Shown here: piece after piece, positions 1 through 10,308 of the stretch
Layout: every line of letters begins with the position of its first letter
How positions within the stretch are numbered: position 1 is the first letter of the stretch
From: Camarhynchus parvulus
Taxonomy: Eukaryota > Chordata > Aves > Passeriformes > Thraupidae
Direction of reading: 5' to 3'
DNA: 64,000 nucleotides
NCBI RefSeq assembly: GCF_901933205.1
Contig: NC_044577.1
Coordinates: 1,922,001-1,986,000 of the forward strand
Made by a program: the position numbers and the translations under genes
Notes under the pieces: generated by a model
Database searches by the model: none
What the model saw: only the letters and a program-made list of their open reading frames with translations
What the model was told of the DNA's origin: nothing

Positions 1-352
1 CCTTTCTTCTCCTCCCCAAAACCAGCTTGGTGTGCACTCAAAGGATGTATTCAGCTACTGGGGTACCTCAGTGCTGCTGGGCTTTATCCCCAAGCTGTTT
101 ATTTAAATACAGAGGAGCCTTCTGAAGGGCAGGAGCTCATTTCACCAGGGCTCCCAAAGGGGCTGCCGGGGCAGCAGTGGGGTTGATGGAGGCAGCAGGG
201 ATAGGGTTTCACACTGCCCCAGCTGCCAAGCGAGCCCATCTCAGCCTGGGAGGGGATCCCACATCCAGCACCTCACCTTCCAGCCCAGACAGGGCAGCTG
301 GGAACACAGAGTGAGCCCTGCAATGGCACGGGCACACAGGTCACTTAAATGG

Positions 353-353
<1 letters not shown>
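1..353. other. unique non-coding sequence
   Basis: No repeat, RNA or credible coding signal is visible. It is moderately GC-rich sequence leading into the trinucleotide arrays. A minus-strand open frame that starts in this stretch is only a poly-Leu/poly-Tyr reading of the adjacent AAT array. Confidence 0.5.
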
Positions 354-401
<48 letters not shown>

Positions 402-686
402 GTAGTAGTAGTAGTAATAGTAATGGTAATAGTAATAGTAATAACAACTATCTTTACCATTATTACCATTATTACTATTATTACTATTTTTATTTTATTT
501 TATTTTATTTTATTTTATTTTATTTTATTTTATTTTATTTTTTTTTTTTTATTTTTTATTATGAATTTATTGTTCTTGTTATTATTATTATGAATAGTCG
601 TTAATTATTAACTTCCTGGAAATATTATTATCTATTATTATAAATAATATCTGGATATTATTATTGTTATTATCATTACTAGCAAA

Positions 687-758
<72 letters not shown>
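354..758. repeat. compound AAT / TTTTA / ATT microsatellite
   Basis: A pure AAT run (354-400) passes into AGT/AAT variants, then a TTTTA pentanucleotide run (about 484-551), degenerate ATT-rich sequence, and a second pure TTA run (about 688-757). Interrupted units between the pure runs suggest repeated slippage with decay. Translations of this block (poly-Tyr, poly-Asn) are artefacts. Confidence 0.95.
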
Positions 759-1043
759 GCCTGGTGGCTTCATTTCACAAATCGTGCAGAGAACCCCTCC
801 AACTTCTGCCTTCCTTTCTTTCAAGTAGATATCAAGGAAACAAATGCTCATGGATAAGCATTTAAAAAATGTATATTTTATTAAAAATACTGTTCTTTTA
901 AATTGGCTTCTTGTGGCTTTCCTTGCTCTGTGTTGCCAAGTTGTGCTTGTATCTCTGAAATTATTACTATTATTATTATTATTATAATAATAATAATAGG
1001 ATATTATTACTCTTTATTATTAACCTTCATATTATTAATCTCT

Positions 1044-1092
<49 letters not shown>

Positions 1093-1358
1093 TGATGATA
1101 ACAACAACAATAACAATAATAATAATAACAATAAATTAACTTCTAATGTAAGCGGGTGCCTTCATTTCCCAAATCGTGCAGAGAACCCCTCCAACTTCTG
1201 CCTTACTTGTCTTTCAAGTAGATATAAAGAAAAAATGCCCATGGATAAGCATTTAAAAAAATGTATATTTAATTCAAAAATACTGTTCTTTAAAAGTGGC
1301 TTCTTTTGGCTTTCCTTATTTGGTGTTGCCAAGTTGTGCTTGTATCCCTGGAATTATT
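759..1358. repeat. 392-bp tandem duplication, two copies
   Basis: The segment from about 759 to 965 recurs at about 1150-1355. The shared stretch AAATCGTGCAGAGAACCCCT starts at 779 and again at 1171, giving a period of 392. The copies differ by scattered substitutions and small indels. Each copy is about 200 bp of ordinary sequence followed by an ATT-rich array, so the duplicated unit includes a microsatellite. No function is implied; unequal exchange between arrays is the likely origin. Confidence 0.9.
960..1136. repeat. ATT / AAT microsatellite
   Basis: ATT units at about 960-1000 and a longer pure AAT run at about 1045-1092 decay into GATGAT and CAA/TAA variants. It sits between the two copies of the tandem duplication. 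Translated, it gives the poly-Ile frame seen here, which is not a gene. Confidence 0.95.
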
Positions 1359-1482
1359 ATTATCTATTAGTATTAGTATTAGTATCTGGATTATTGGTAA
1401 CAACAACAATGATCATAATAATAAAAATATAACAACAACAACAACAACAACAACAATAATAATAATAATAATAATATAAATA
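1350..1482. repeat. TTA/TAG, ACA and AAT microsatellite
   Basis: Degenerate ATT/AGT units are followed by a CAA run (about 1431-1455) and AAT units to about 1478. This is the array that closes the second copy of the duplication. Confidence 0.9.
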
Positions 1483-1750
1483 GCAGCGGGAAGGTGCTGC
1501 ATGTGATGACCCAGGAACTGTGTATGTAGAATCATGCATGAGCATTTCTAGGCAAGTGCTGCTCAGCTCACAGTGTGTTTTGGACCTGTTTCCCCCTTTT
1601 CTTTCTCCCTTTTTCCAGGTGGGACCAGGGCAGACTCTTTGGCCCCCTGGTACTGATTTCAGTTGGGGTTTTTTTTTACAGTGTTTTTTTTCTGAAGTGT
1701 TTTTTATATGGTTTTTTCTAAGTGTTTTTTTTCTGAAGAAGGAGAAGAAT

Positions 1751-1857
1751 GGACGGGGCTTGGAGCCACCTGGTGCAGTGGAAGGTGTCCCTGCCCATGG
1801 CAGGTGATTGGAATGAGGTTTTCCAGGCCCCTTCCAACCCAAATAATTCTGTGACTC
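1751..1857 (+). mobile_element. CR1 LINE fragment, 3' end
   Basis: It contains GGACGGGGCTTGGAGCCACC, a GGTGTCCCTGCCCATGGCAG-type core and a CTTCCAACCCAAATAATTCT tail, ending in the ATTCTGTGA motif typical of avian CR1 3' ends. CR1 copies by target-primed reverse transcription and usually leaves 5'-truncated pieces like this one. It is far too short to encode anything. Confidence 0.85.
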
Positions 1858-2169
1858 CACCATCCAGTGATGGCAGGTAACTCCACAGGCTTTTCCTGAG
1901 GGATGTGCTGCTTGGCATGTCACTGAGGATGTGATTGCAAGCTTTGCTCCAAATGCAGTTTTCCCACCCACCCAGTGATTTCTGTGGAGCAGAGGGAGGC
2001 TGTGGGGCTCTCCAGATGGGATTGCTCCCACAAGAACATTCCCATCCCTGTTCCTGGCATGGCACAAGCACCCACCACAGTGATGTTTGCTGTGTGCCCT
2101 GCCCAGGGGGGTGTGGAACACCAGGCTCACCCACTCCTGCTCTTGTGCGCACTTGAAATTCTTGACCCT
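1858..2169. other. unique non-coding sequence
   Basis: GC-rich unique sequence between the CR1 tail and the minisatellite. Nothing recognisable is seen. Confidence 0.4.
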
Positions 2170-2647
2170 GGAGGTTCCACCACCCCATTCCCACTTCTCC
2201 CAGGCTGCAGAGATCCTGGATGCCCAGCACATCTCTGGCACTGCTTTGAGAGTTCCACCAGCCCATTCCTGCTTCTCTCCCAGGCTGCAGAGATCCTGGA
2301 TGCCCAGCACATCTCTGGCACTGCTTTGAAGGTTCCACCTCCCCATTCCTGCTTCTCCCAGGCTGCAGAAAGCCTGGATGCCCTGCACATCTCTGGCACT
2401 GCTTTGAAGGTTCCACCAGCCCATTCCTGCCTCTCTCCCAGGCTGCAGAGATCCTGGATGCCCAGCACATCTCTGGCACTGCTTTGAAGGTTTCACCTCC
2501 CCATTCCTGCTTCTCTCCCAGGCTGCAGAGAGCCTGGATGCCCTGCACACCTCTGGCACTGCTTTGAAGGTTCCACCTCCCCATTCCTGCTTCTCTCCCA
2601 GGCTGCAGAAATCCTGGATGCCCTGCACACCTCTGGCACTGCTTTGA
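2170..2647. repeat. 80-bp minisatellite, six copies
   Basis: The marker GCTTTGA closes each unit at 2243, 2323, 2401, 2481, 2561 and 2641, giving spacings of 80, 78, 80, 80 and 80. Units differ at a few sites (GCCCAGCACATC versus GCCCTGCACACC). The unit is GC-rich and happens to lack stop codons in all three minus frames. Because 80 is not a multiple of 3, one minus-strand frame cycles through three different peptide repeats (CAGHPG, CSLGEKQEW and SAAWE types), which looks protein-like but is an artefact. Confidence 0.95.
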
Positions 2648-4062
2648 AGTGTCTGTGGTACCCCTGGCAGGCAGGGCAAAGCCACGAGGCACTGGGGACA
2701 GATAAATCCTGCTGAATCAGCCATGCCAGGAAGTGAACCTTGCTCTTGAGGAGAGCTGGATCTTGCCAGCACAATAGCTGGATTACAAAGCCATTTCCTC
2801 CAATTACCTCCCCTGTCAAACCTCTGGGTTGTTGAGAGCTCGGATTCAAATTCGCTGTGAATCGGGGCAGCGACACCAGAGATTTCTAAATTAATATCCT
2901 GCCAAGAGGAATTGAGCTTGTTTTTTCCAGCCATGTCACTTCTCATTCCTTTGCTTGTCAGGGAAAACCTGGGGCCTGCCATCTGTTTTCAAGGGCACGG
3001 GGCAGGGGAGCTGTGGCTTGCTCAGCTCAGTGCAGTGAGCTGCAGGGAGGTTTTTGGGGGAAAAAAAAGGGGAAAAAATCAACTAAAAGGGCTTAGTGGG
3101 GCATTCCCAGCACCTGGCAAAGAGCAGAGAGGGAAACCAGAGGCACAGGGTGCTGCTGGGAAGGAAAAGGAGGGCATGACCTCTTCCTTGGAGCAGTGGG
3201 AACGTGCACAGCAGAGTGGGATGAATTACTGCCCTCTTCACGTCTGCCCAGCAGAGAGTTATCAGCCATTCTGGGTGCATTAACCATGGTCTGTTTGCTC
3301 CACAGGCTGCATTAAACACATTCAACTGAACTCCAAAGGGCTCCTTTGCCTGCAAAACACACAGACCTGAACATTTCCAGGAAAGGAGCAGCTCCTATGG
3401 CACCGGGCTGGGCTCTGCCTCTCACCCTAAATGTGTGGGTTTATAAATTGGGATGGCCTTGGGAAGGAGATCTCCACAGCTGATGATGGGAGTGCTGTGG
3501 GAAGGGAGGATGTGGAGGAGCTGGGGAGATTGGGATGGTCTGAATATCCTTGTCCTGTTGCAGACAGGCTTCAGGAAGAGGGGGGTGCAGGCTGCAGGGC
3601 AGGGAGCAGCGCGGTGCCTGGCATGCCTCCTTCTGTGGGAGCAGATTTGGGCTTTGTGTCCCTCCTTTTGGCTCCCGGGTGGGTGCAGGAGTCTGATGGA
3701 GTGGCCCAGAGCTGAGCCCTGCCAGCTGGTGCCGCTGGGGCTGCACAGCTCCTTTGTCACATCAAACACGGCCCCAGGCACCCAGCCAGGGTCGCCCCCT
3801 GTGCCAGCCCTGGGTGCCAGCATTGCCACCCAGCCCCTGGGAAGGGACAGCTGCTTCCCCTGGGCACCCCTGCCACGGCTGCAGCTGCCAGCCTGGGCAG
3901 TGTCCCCGTGTCTGTCCCTTCCCTCCCAGCCCCTCCAGCTGCAGCAAAGGGACTGGGGACAGGCAGTGCCAGCTGGGAAGGGGGAGGCTGCTGTGTGCTC
4001 CTGGGAATTTGGAGACATTTCCAGCCCTCTCCTCCTGAGCTGCTTGTACAAACAGCTGCTTG
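2648..4062. other. unique non-coding sequence
   Basis: GC-rich with a short G/A homopolymer cluster near 3052-3080. Open frames up to about 200 codons exist on both strands, but they overlap one another, lack codon structure and match nothing I know. I treat them as chance. Confidence 0.4.
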
Positions 4063-4117
4063 TTCCATCCAGGCACTGCTGACAACACCCCTTTGGAGCT
4101 GGGACACTTTCAGGTAC
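4063..4117. repeat. unclassified 55-bp repeat, copy A
   Basis: 52 of 55 bases match 9513-9567; the shared core includes CCCCTTTGGAGCTGGGACAC. The match stops abruptly on both sides. It is not part of the CR1 or LTR consensus I remember, although CR1 sequence lies about 110 bp downstream here and directly after the other copy. Orientation and family are unknown. Confidence 0.75.
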
Positions 4118-4229
4118 CCACTGAGCTGTGCTTCAGGTGAAATCACCACCAAAGGGGTGATCCCAGGTGGCCAAGAAGGCAAATGTCCCCAGGGCGGGCC
4201 CTGCTGAGGCTTCTCCAGGGCTGGGGCCA

Positions 4230-4552
4230 GTTCTGGGCACTCACAGCCTGAGGGGTTGGAGAATGTCCAGGGCAGGGGATGGAGCCCCAGGAGGGGCTGA
4301 GGGAGCTGGGAAAGGGGCTCAGCCTGGAGCAAAGGAGGCTCAGGGGGGCCCTTGTGGCTCTGCACAGCTCCTGACAGGAGGGGACAGCCAGGGGACAGGG
4401 ACAGGAGGAGAGGAACGGCCTCAGGCTGGGCCAGGGCAGGCTCAGGTTGGACATCAGCAGGAATTCCCCCATGGAAAGGGGGCTCAGGGATTGAAGGGGC
4501 TGCCCAGGGATGTTTGGAGTCTCCATCCCTGGAGGTGTCCAAGGAACAGCTG
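4230..4552 (+). mobile_element. CR1 LINE fragment, internal 3' region
   Basis: The order GGAGAATGTCCAGGGCAGGG, GCTGAGGGAGCTGGGAAAGG, CAGCCTGGAGCAAAGGAGGC, GGCTGCCCAGGGATG and CATCCCTGGAGGTGTCCAAG follows the CR1 untranslated/3' region. It lacks the terminal tail. The minus-strand copy at 45760-46163 is the same subfamily and starts at an equivalent point. A long minus-strand frame through this element is antisense CR1, not a gene. Confidence 0.85.
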
Positions 4553-4987
4553 CCATACGAACACCCCCCATTCTTGTTCTCAGTGTTATCCCCACGTCCT
4601 GTGCTGCTCAGCTCCTCACAGAAGGATGGGCAGCTCTCCCCCAGCAGCTGGGGAGGTGTTGATTGTCACCCCATGTTTATCAGCCCCTGCCCACCCAGCA
4701 GCCACCCCTTATCTCTGTTCCCAGCTCTGGGGCTGGACAAACCTGCGTGTGTCACCCTCGGCTGCTCTGTCACCCCGCTGGGCGCTGGGGACATTCCATG
4801 TGCAGCTCTGGGAATGCTGCTCACGGCTGCCAGGGGCTGCCTCAGGCAGGGCTTTGTGAAGCCCAGCAGATGTGGTTTAGAAAAGTTCAGCTTTGCCTCT
4901 TCAGACGGCTTCCGAGGAAATTTGCACTTCAGTGGATGAGCGGAAAAATGGCGTTTTCAAAGTGAAAATGAAATGGAAACCAGCCTT
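4553..4987. other. unique non-coding sequence
   Basis: Nothing recognisable. GC-rich, with chance open frames only. Confidence 0.4.
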
Positions 4988-5023
4988 CCCCCCCTCCCTC
5001 CCTCCCTCCCTCCCTCCTTCCCC
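4988..5023. repeat. CCCT microsatellite
   Basis: About six CCCT units follow a short C run. Confidence 0.9.
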
Positions 5024-5593
5024 CAGTGAAGCAGCATTTGCAAAGTGGGGCCTCTGTTTGGAGACATTTGAAGCACACAGACGTCCTTCTTTCTGCTCCT
5101 TCCGCTTTGCTGTTCTTTTCTTTGCTTCTATTTCCCCGATTTTCTTTATGCCTCCAGTCCATTCCCAGGCAGCTCCCAGCTCCCCCTCCCTCAGCTCCCC
5201 AGTCCATCCTACACTTGTAGGGTGTAGGGTGTCAGGAGAGGGCTGCTGAAGGCTCATCCAGTGTGTTAAATCCTGGTATTTTCCATTTTTTCAGTGTAAA
5301 ATGTTCTCAGAACTGAAAGTCTCTATAGAAACTTTCTGCTTTTCCCATAAATCAGGCCTTATAAATGATTCCTGCTTCCCTGAGGCTGTGCCTGTGAACC
5401 TTGAGGGGGAAGGAAAGGCGATGGATCCCCAGGAGCTGCTGGCTTACCTGGGAATGGGGAGCCTGCTTGCACTGGCAGCTCCATAAAACCCTCAAAATCC
5501 TCACATCCTGCTGCAAATCCTTCCCTCTCTGGCTGAGGAGATGATGGGGGGGGGTCCTTTTGTGGTCCTTTTGGCAAATGGATGTTCAGGTTA
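5024..5593. other. unique non-coding sequence
   Basis: T- and C-rich tracts at 5085-5150 and a G run near 5546. No repeat family or coding exon recognised. Confidence 0.4.
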
Positions 5594-5775
5594 AAGGGCA
5601 CCGGATTCAAATTGACAGAGGGCAGGGTTAGGTGGGGGATTGGGAAAAATGAGGGAAAATTTGGGAAAAATGAGGCACTGGCTGCCAGAGAAGCTGTGGA
5701 AGTGTGTCCAAGGCCAGCCTGGAAGGGGTTGGAGCAACTTGGGCTAGTGGAAGGTGTCCCTGCCATGGCAGGGGG
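5594..5775 (+). mobile_element. CR1 fragment, left half of a split copy
   Basis: It runs from the CAAATTGACAGAGGGCAGGG region through CCAAGGCCAGCCTGGAAGGG to GGTGTCCCTGCCATGGCAGG, and stops exactly where an LTR begins. The missing 3' tail resumes at about 6157. The two halves are one CR1 broken by a later insertion. Confidence 0.85.
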
Positions 5776-6155
5776 TTATCGGGGATATTTTTGTCGGGAG
5801 AGAATGATGTATTTGACTTCATCTGATTGGAAGGTTAATTAATTACTTTATTATATTATTTTACATTATATTACATTACATTTAAGCTGACTTTGTTAAG
5901 CACTCAACTCTGCACATGACTGCACAGAATCTCGTGACTGTCAGCTGACAGTCCTGGTAGGCCCTGACAGGCCGAGGAAACAAAACACCATCACTCTGGG
6001 TAAACAATCTCCATATTCCATTTTATTGTGGTACAACACAGGTGCAGCAAATAAGATAAGAATGTTTTGTTCTTTCTCTGAGGTTCAGAGAATGTGAAAG
6101 CCAGAAATATTCTCAGGAAGAACTGTGCTTTGCTTTTCTCTGTGAGGGGAAACAC
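5776..6155 (-). mobile_element. ERV LTR inserted into CR1
   Basis: It belongs to the same family as the LTRs at 24172-25280 and 25591-26010. Shared blocks are the GAATGATG..TGACTTCAT end, an AT-rich centre, GGGTAAACAATCTCC and TTTCTCTGAGG. In this family the polyadenylation-type AATAA motif reads on the minus strand, so that is taken as sense. It splits a plus-strand CR1. G-rich flanks (GGGGT at the left, CGGGT at the right) may be a degraded target duplication. No internal retroviral genes are present, so it is a solo LTR. Confidence 0.75.
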
Positions 6156-6156
6156 G

Positions 6157-6213
6157 GGTGGCACTGAATGATCTTCAAGGTCCCTTCCAACAACCCAAAC
6201 CATTCCATGATGC
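6157..6213 (+). mobile_element. CR1 fragment, right half of a split copy
   Basis: GGCACTGAATGATCTTCAAG followed by GTCCCTTCCAACAACCCAAA and CCATTCCATGATG is the CR1 3' terminus that is missing from the piece ending at 5775. Confidence 0.8.
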
Positions 6214-9200
6214 TGCCTGCAGCATTCCCGTGCCCACACAGCAGATTTAAGGAAAAAAGCTTGTGCTGTGTGAGCCTGGACACGGTGTCCTGAGCAGGGA
6301 TACCTCAGAAGGGGGTGGAACAGACACAGAGGAGCAGAGGCCATGGCGGATGCCGGCTGCGCATCCCAGATCCTGAATCCCGAGCTGAGCCCTCAGGGAG
6401 GCTGTGAGGGAGGCCAGACCCATCTCTGTGTACGAGGAGCTGCTCATTTGGGCTTGGCTGAGGCAGGATGTCCTTTCAGGAGAGGGAGAAGGGAGCAGAT
6501 GTCTCATTCTGGCCGCTCACAATGCGGCCCCTCCCGGCGGCGCGGCGATCCATCAGGGGGCTCGGCACGGCCCCACAGCAAAGTGCCTGACACGTTTTTA
6601 CAGCAGGGCCAGGTTCTCACCACTTGTGTGCCTGGGTGCCCCTTGACAAATAGCTCTTGGCTCTGGTTTTGTTCAGAGTCGTGGCAGTGTCAAGCACAGG
6701 GCTCCCATTCAAGTGCCCACCAACAGTGGCCCACAAATCGCCATTTCCTCCCCTTTTCTTGCTTTGTTTCCCCATGAGAGTCACTCAGGAATTTTTTTTT
6801 TTTTCTCTCATTGGGTATTTTAAAGACAATTTTTAAGGAGAAGAGCAGCACCTCTGTAATACAGGCTATAAAATTCCCTGGGAGTACACGAGGTGAGGGA
6901 TTCCAGTTTGCATGGTTGTGTTGCTGACACGACATTCAATTGCTTTTTTTAAGGCAATTTTTCCAGCGAGTTGATTTATGGAGCTGGCTGGCAAAGCCAT
7001 GAATGCACTGAGAAATACTCAGACTCCTACAATGGCCCAGTGCATCATTAATGAATGGTTCCTCTTTAAACTGGGAGCTGTGCTGGTAAAGCCCAGGGAA
7101 TTCAGTCATGGTGCACGGTGCCACTGGGGTGTTCTGTGGAGAGCTTCTGCTTAGAAAATGTTGGGTTTGTAGCTGAGGAGTCCTTTGTATCCCCTGCAAG
7201 GCTGCAGCTTCGTGCTGTACCTCTCCATCTGCATCCCCCCTCTGACCTCAGTGAGTTCATTGTCTGCTCAGAGAGCGTTTTCCATCACTTGAGCCTGCAA
7301 GGGGAGAGGATTTATGGAATGGGGAGCGTGAGGCACCAGCTCAGCACATACCAGAGTGAGTATGTAAGGGCTCACAGGTCGGAGATGGAGCTACACAAGT
7401 GGTCTTGATCATCTTCAGCCACTCTGTGTTCCCAGCTCCAAGGGCCAAGTTGAGAACATGCAGCACGGGTTGCACAGGAACATTTTCAGCTTCTCTAAGG
7501 AGAGTTTTCCTCCTGCTCAGGTCTTGCATCTCCTTCTAATTAGTCTCAGCCTGTTGATGGACTTAGAGCTGCCCAGCTGAGCTTGTGTTGACAATGCTGC
7601 AGGTTTGTTATCTCCTTATGGCCTTAGGCTCCATTCCCTTCAGTCCTGCCAAGCCCATTTTGGTGTCTGTGACCTCTCAGGGCTTCTCTCTCCTTCTGAC
7701 CTGCTGATGTCCCCCCTGATGCCATCATTACTGAGGTTTTTGGTGGCCCTTCTGCTTTTTGGTGGCCTCTTACGCCTTACACTTTGTCTAGAGATCAGCT
7801 TCCACCCCAGCCTTTCGAGCCACCTCCTGCTCCTTTCCAGCCAGGTAAAGCCTGCAGGGATCCCGTGGCAGATCATGGGAGAGTCTTGCCTGGTAATTAG
7901 AAAGTCAGGATCTGTAATTAAATTTTCTATAAAGCTCTGGACCCCAAGGTGTGCCTTTATCCCCTCCATTAATTAGCACAGGGAAGGGACGCTCCTGTCT
8001 AGGGGAGAGGACAGAAATAGGAGTAGGGACGAAGCAGAACTGGCTCCTTTGAATGATAAATATTGTTCCCTTCATGCCTGAAATAAAATGAGAACTTGGC
8101 TAAAACCAGTGGGGTTTTAACTCTTGGAAGCACTGACTTAAAAAAAAGAATTGGAGGAAATAGTCCTGGAATAGGCACCAGAGACCTCTTCCAGCAGATT
8201 CCTGTCATTCCAAGGCAAGCTCAGCAATCACCTGTGTGGTTCTTGGGAAATGTTTGTTTGACCTGTTTCTGGGGCTGCTGAAATGTTCTTTTTTTTTGCA
8301 AACAGGAGGACCAGGAGCTCCCAGAGTTCCTTGGGTTTGCGTGTTAACCCTCATGAGCTGTGGCTTTGGGAAGACACCAAGAATTGGAAGCGCTGTTAGC
8401 ACATCATTATTTGCTTTTAAAAAAGATTTTTTTTTGATTAGCAACTTGGAAGCAGTTTAAAAACTCTTCCCAGAGAGGGACTGTCTGTGAAGGGTTTTTT
8501 TTCCCAAACCTTCATTCGGAATTGATTATCCAGTCCTATTTACTGGAAGGAGAACTTGATGTACCTCCATATAAATCTGCAGGCAGCAGGACTTGTGCTG
8601 CCAGATTCAAAGGGAAGAGAGGAGTCCCCTTGGGCTGAGGGCAATATCCAGCAAAAGCAGATAGTGCCTGACAGATCTTTTTAACATTGAGGATTCAAAG
8701 GTGGCTGGGCTGCAGAGCACAGCAGCTGGATATCTGTAGGATACCTGCTTGAGGACCACGCAGCTGTGCCAAAAAGAACGGGGATTCAAAAAGGCCAAGT
8801 AGACAGCTGAAGTGTTTGTTGGTTGGCTGGAATGAAATAAAAATGAAAAAAAAATTAAGAAGCTATTTTAGTTCATCTTTTTGAAGGATTTTTGGGGGAC
8901 AGTTGGGAGAAATACCATGTGAGTGATGGCAGCTGGACTTGTCCCCCTTGATGTGGGTTGATGGCCACCTTTGGGAGGGCTGCACTGTCATTCCACTCCC
9001 AGGACTTACATATCCCAGTGGGAAGCCAGCAGGACAGCCCTGTGAGCTGCTTTGGCAGTGTGGAGGTGAAGGAAAGTGTGTTCAGATGTGACTTCAACTC
9101 ACTACCGAGCCCTGGAGTTCCTTCCAGGAGGTCCAAGCGTGCTCGGATGTCTTGGCTCTGCACTGCAGGGATGCTGAAAGACAGCTGAGCTGTTGTGGGA

Positions 9201-9512
9201 GGTTCTGAGCTGTTGTGGAGGTTCCTTGAGGCAGGCAGCTTCCCTGGTGGGTGTGATTTTTAATTTTTTTTTTTTAAATTTGGGGTTGTTTTCCTCCTTG
9301 CAAAATTCCTTGGAATAATGCCCTTCGCCTTTTTCCTCTTGGTGACTCAGGTCGAAGACATCTGACTTCAGGGCAGTTGTTTCACGGGGTGTTTTGTGCT
9401 TTTCCAGATGTGCAGGAGCTCTGGGACCATAGCTGGGGTGGGGATGAGTGTTGTGAGTGGTGCTGGTGCTCAGCTCTGGTTCCGCCAGGAAGGGAAAGGG
9501 GAGCACAGAGAA
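6214..9512. other. long unique non-coding stretch
   Basis: No CR1, LTR or simple array of note. There is a small CpG cluster at 6340-6580 (for example CCCGGCGGCGCGGCGATCC), too short to call an island. T runs lie near 6790, 8288 and 8422. A/T-rich TAATTA-type motifs occur at about 7895-7925. Open frames are all short and show no family resemblance. Confidence 0.4.
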
Positions 9513-9567
9513 TTCCATGCAGGCACAGCTGACGACACCCCTTTGGAGCTGGGACACTTTCAGGTAC
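9513..9567. repeat. unclassified 55-bp repeat, copy B
   Basis: Matches 4063-4117 at 52 of 55 bases in the same orientation, with mismatches only in its first half. A CR1 3' tail starts immediately after it. Confidence 0.75.
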
Positions 9568-9635
9568 TGGGTTAAGGGCAGGACTCCGTGATCCCAGAGG
9601 GCTTTTCCAACCTTAACCCTTCTGTGATTCCATGG
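9568..9635 (+). mobile_element. CR1 3' tail
   Basis: GATCCCAGAGGGCTTTTCCA, then ACCTTAACCCTTCTGTGATT, is the terminal part of the CR1 type that ends in TTTTCCAACCTTAA rather than CCTTCCAACCCAAA. The copy is 5'-truncated to about 70 bp. Confidence 0.75.
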
Positions 9636-10119
9636 AAACAGAGGCCCCAGTGAACTCCCTGCAAGGTGCAGTGGTTCACCACGGATCTTCCCTGGAGACA
9701 CCTCACAAAATGAGGATCCAGAGTCCAAAACTGGAGACTGTCCAGGCCTCCCTGCTTACCTCCCACATCTACTCAGCCTGCTTGGTCTTGGAGCCATTAA
9801 ATTTGCCTCAGGGTCTGCCTCTCCATCACCCAGCACCATCCCTCTCTCCCTACAAGGAGTGTCCGGGATTACACAGGTTTCCAGCTTGGACTCTCCAGAG
9901 CCAAAGCAAACCAAGCTCTTAAATACTTCTGAACTCTTGAACAGCCCTCAGACCCTGTGATACTGAGCCCAGAACTGCTGGGGTCACTATTATTATTATT
10001 ATTAACTGCTAATGACCCTGGAGGGCCGCCAATGCTGTCATCACAGTGTGGGGAAAGCTGAGAGCCTTCAGGTGGGTGTTTCTGAGCAGCCTGGGCTCAA
10101 ACTGGGGGTTTTAGCATCA
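9636..10119. other. unique sequence with a short ATT run
   Basis: Contains about six ATT units at 9986-10006. Otherwise nothing recognisable. Confidence 0.5.
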
Positions 10120-10308
10120 AGAAGGGCCTTAAACCCCATCCAGCTCCACCTCTGCCACGGGCAGGGACAACTTCCACTGTCCCAGACTGTTCCAAGCCCC
10201 ATCCAACCTGGCCTTGGACACTTCCAGGGATCCAGGGGCAGCCACAGCTTCTCTGGGCACCCTGTGCCAAGGCCTGCCCACCCTCCCAGAAAACAATTTC
10301 TTGCTTCC
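10120..10308 (-). mobile_element. CR1 fragment, 3' region
   Basis: It reads ACGGGCAGGGACAACTTCCA, CCAAGCCCCATCCAACCTGG, CACTTCCAGGGATCCAGGGG and CACAGCTTCTCTGGGCACCC on the plus strand, which is the CR1 reverse complement. The extreme tail (TTGGAAGGGACC) is eroded. Confidence 0.85.

Noticed and set aside
2170..2647. Regular repeats as a CRISPR array
   Set aside because: Units are contiguous 80-bp tandem copies with no unique spacers, in a vertebrate-type genome.
1360..2982. 540-codon minus-strand open frame
   Set aside because: It is the 80-bp minisatellite plus microsatellite and CR1 sequence read in one frame. Stops are absent because of base composition, and the peptide is a frame-cycling repeat with no domain.
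3757..4595. Open frames of 150-261 codons around 4 kb
   Set aside because: They run through antisense or sense CR1 sequence and the 55-bp repeat. No conserved protein is recognised.
6340..6580. CpG-rich segment with an ATGGCGGATG start as a gene promoter and first exon
   Set aside because: Only about 15 CpGs in 240 bp. The open frame of about 144 codons has no recognisable domain, and no following exons were identified.
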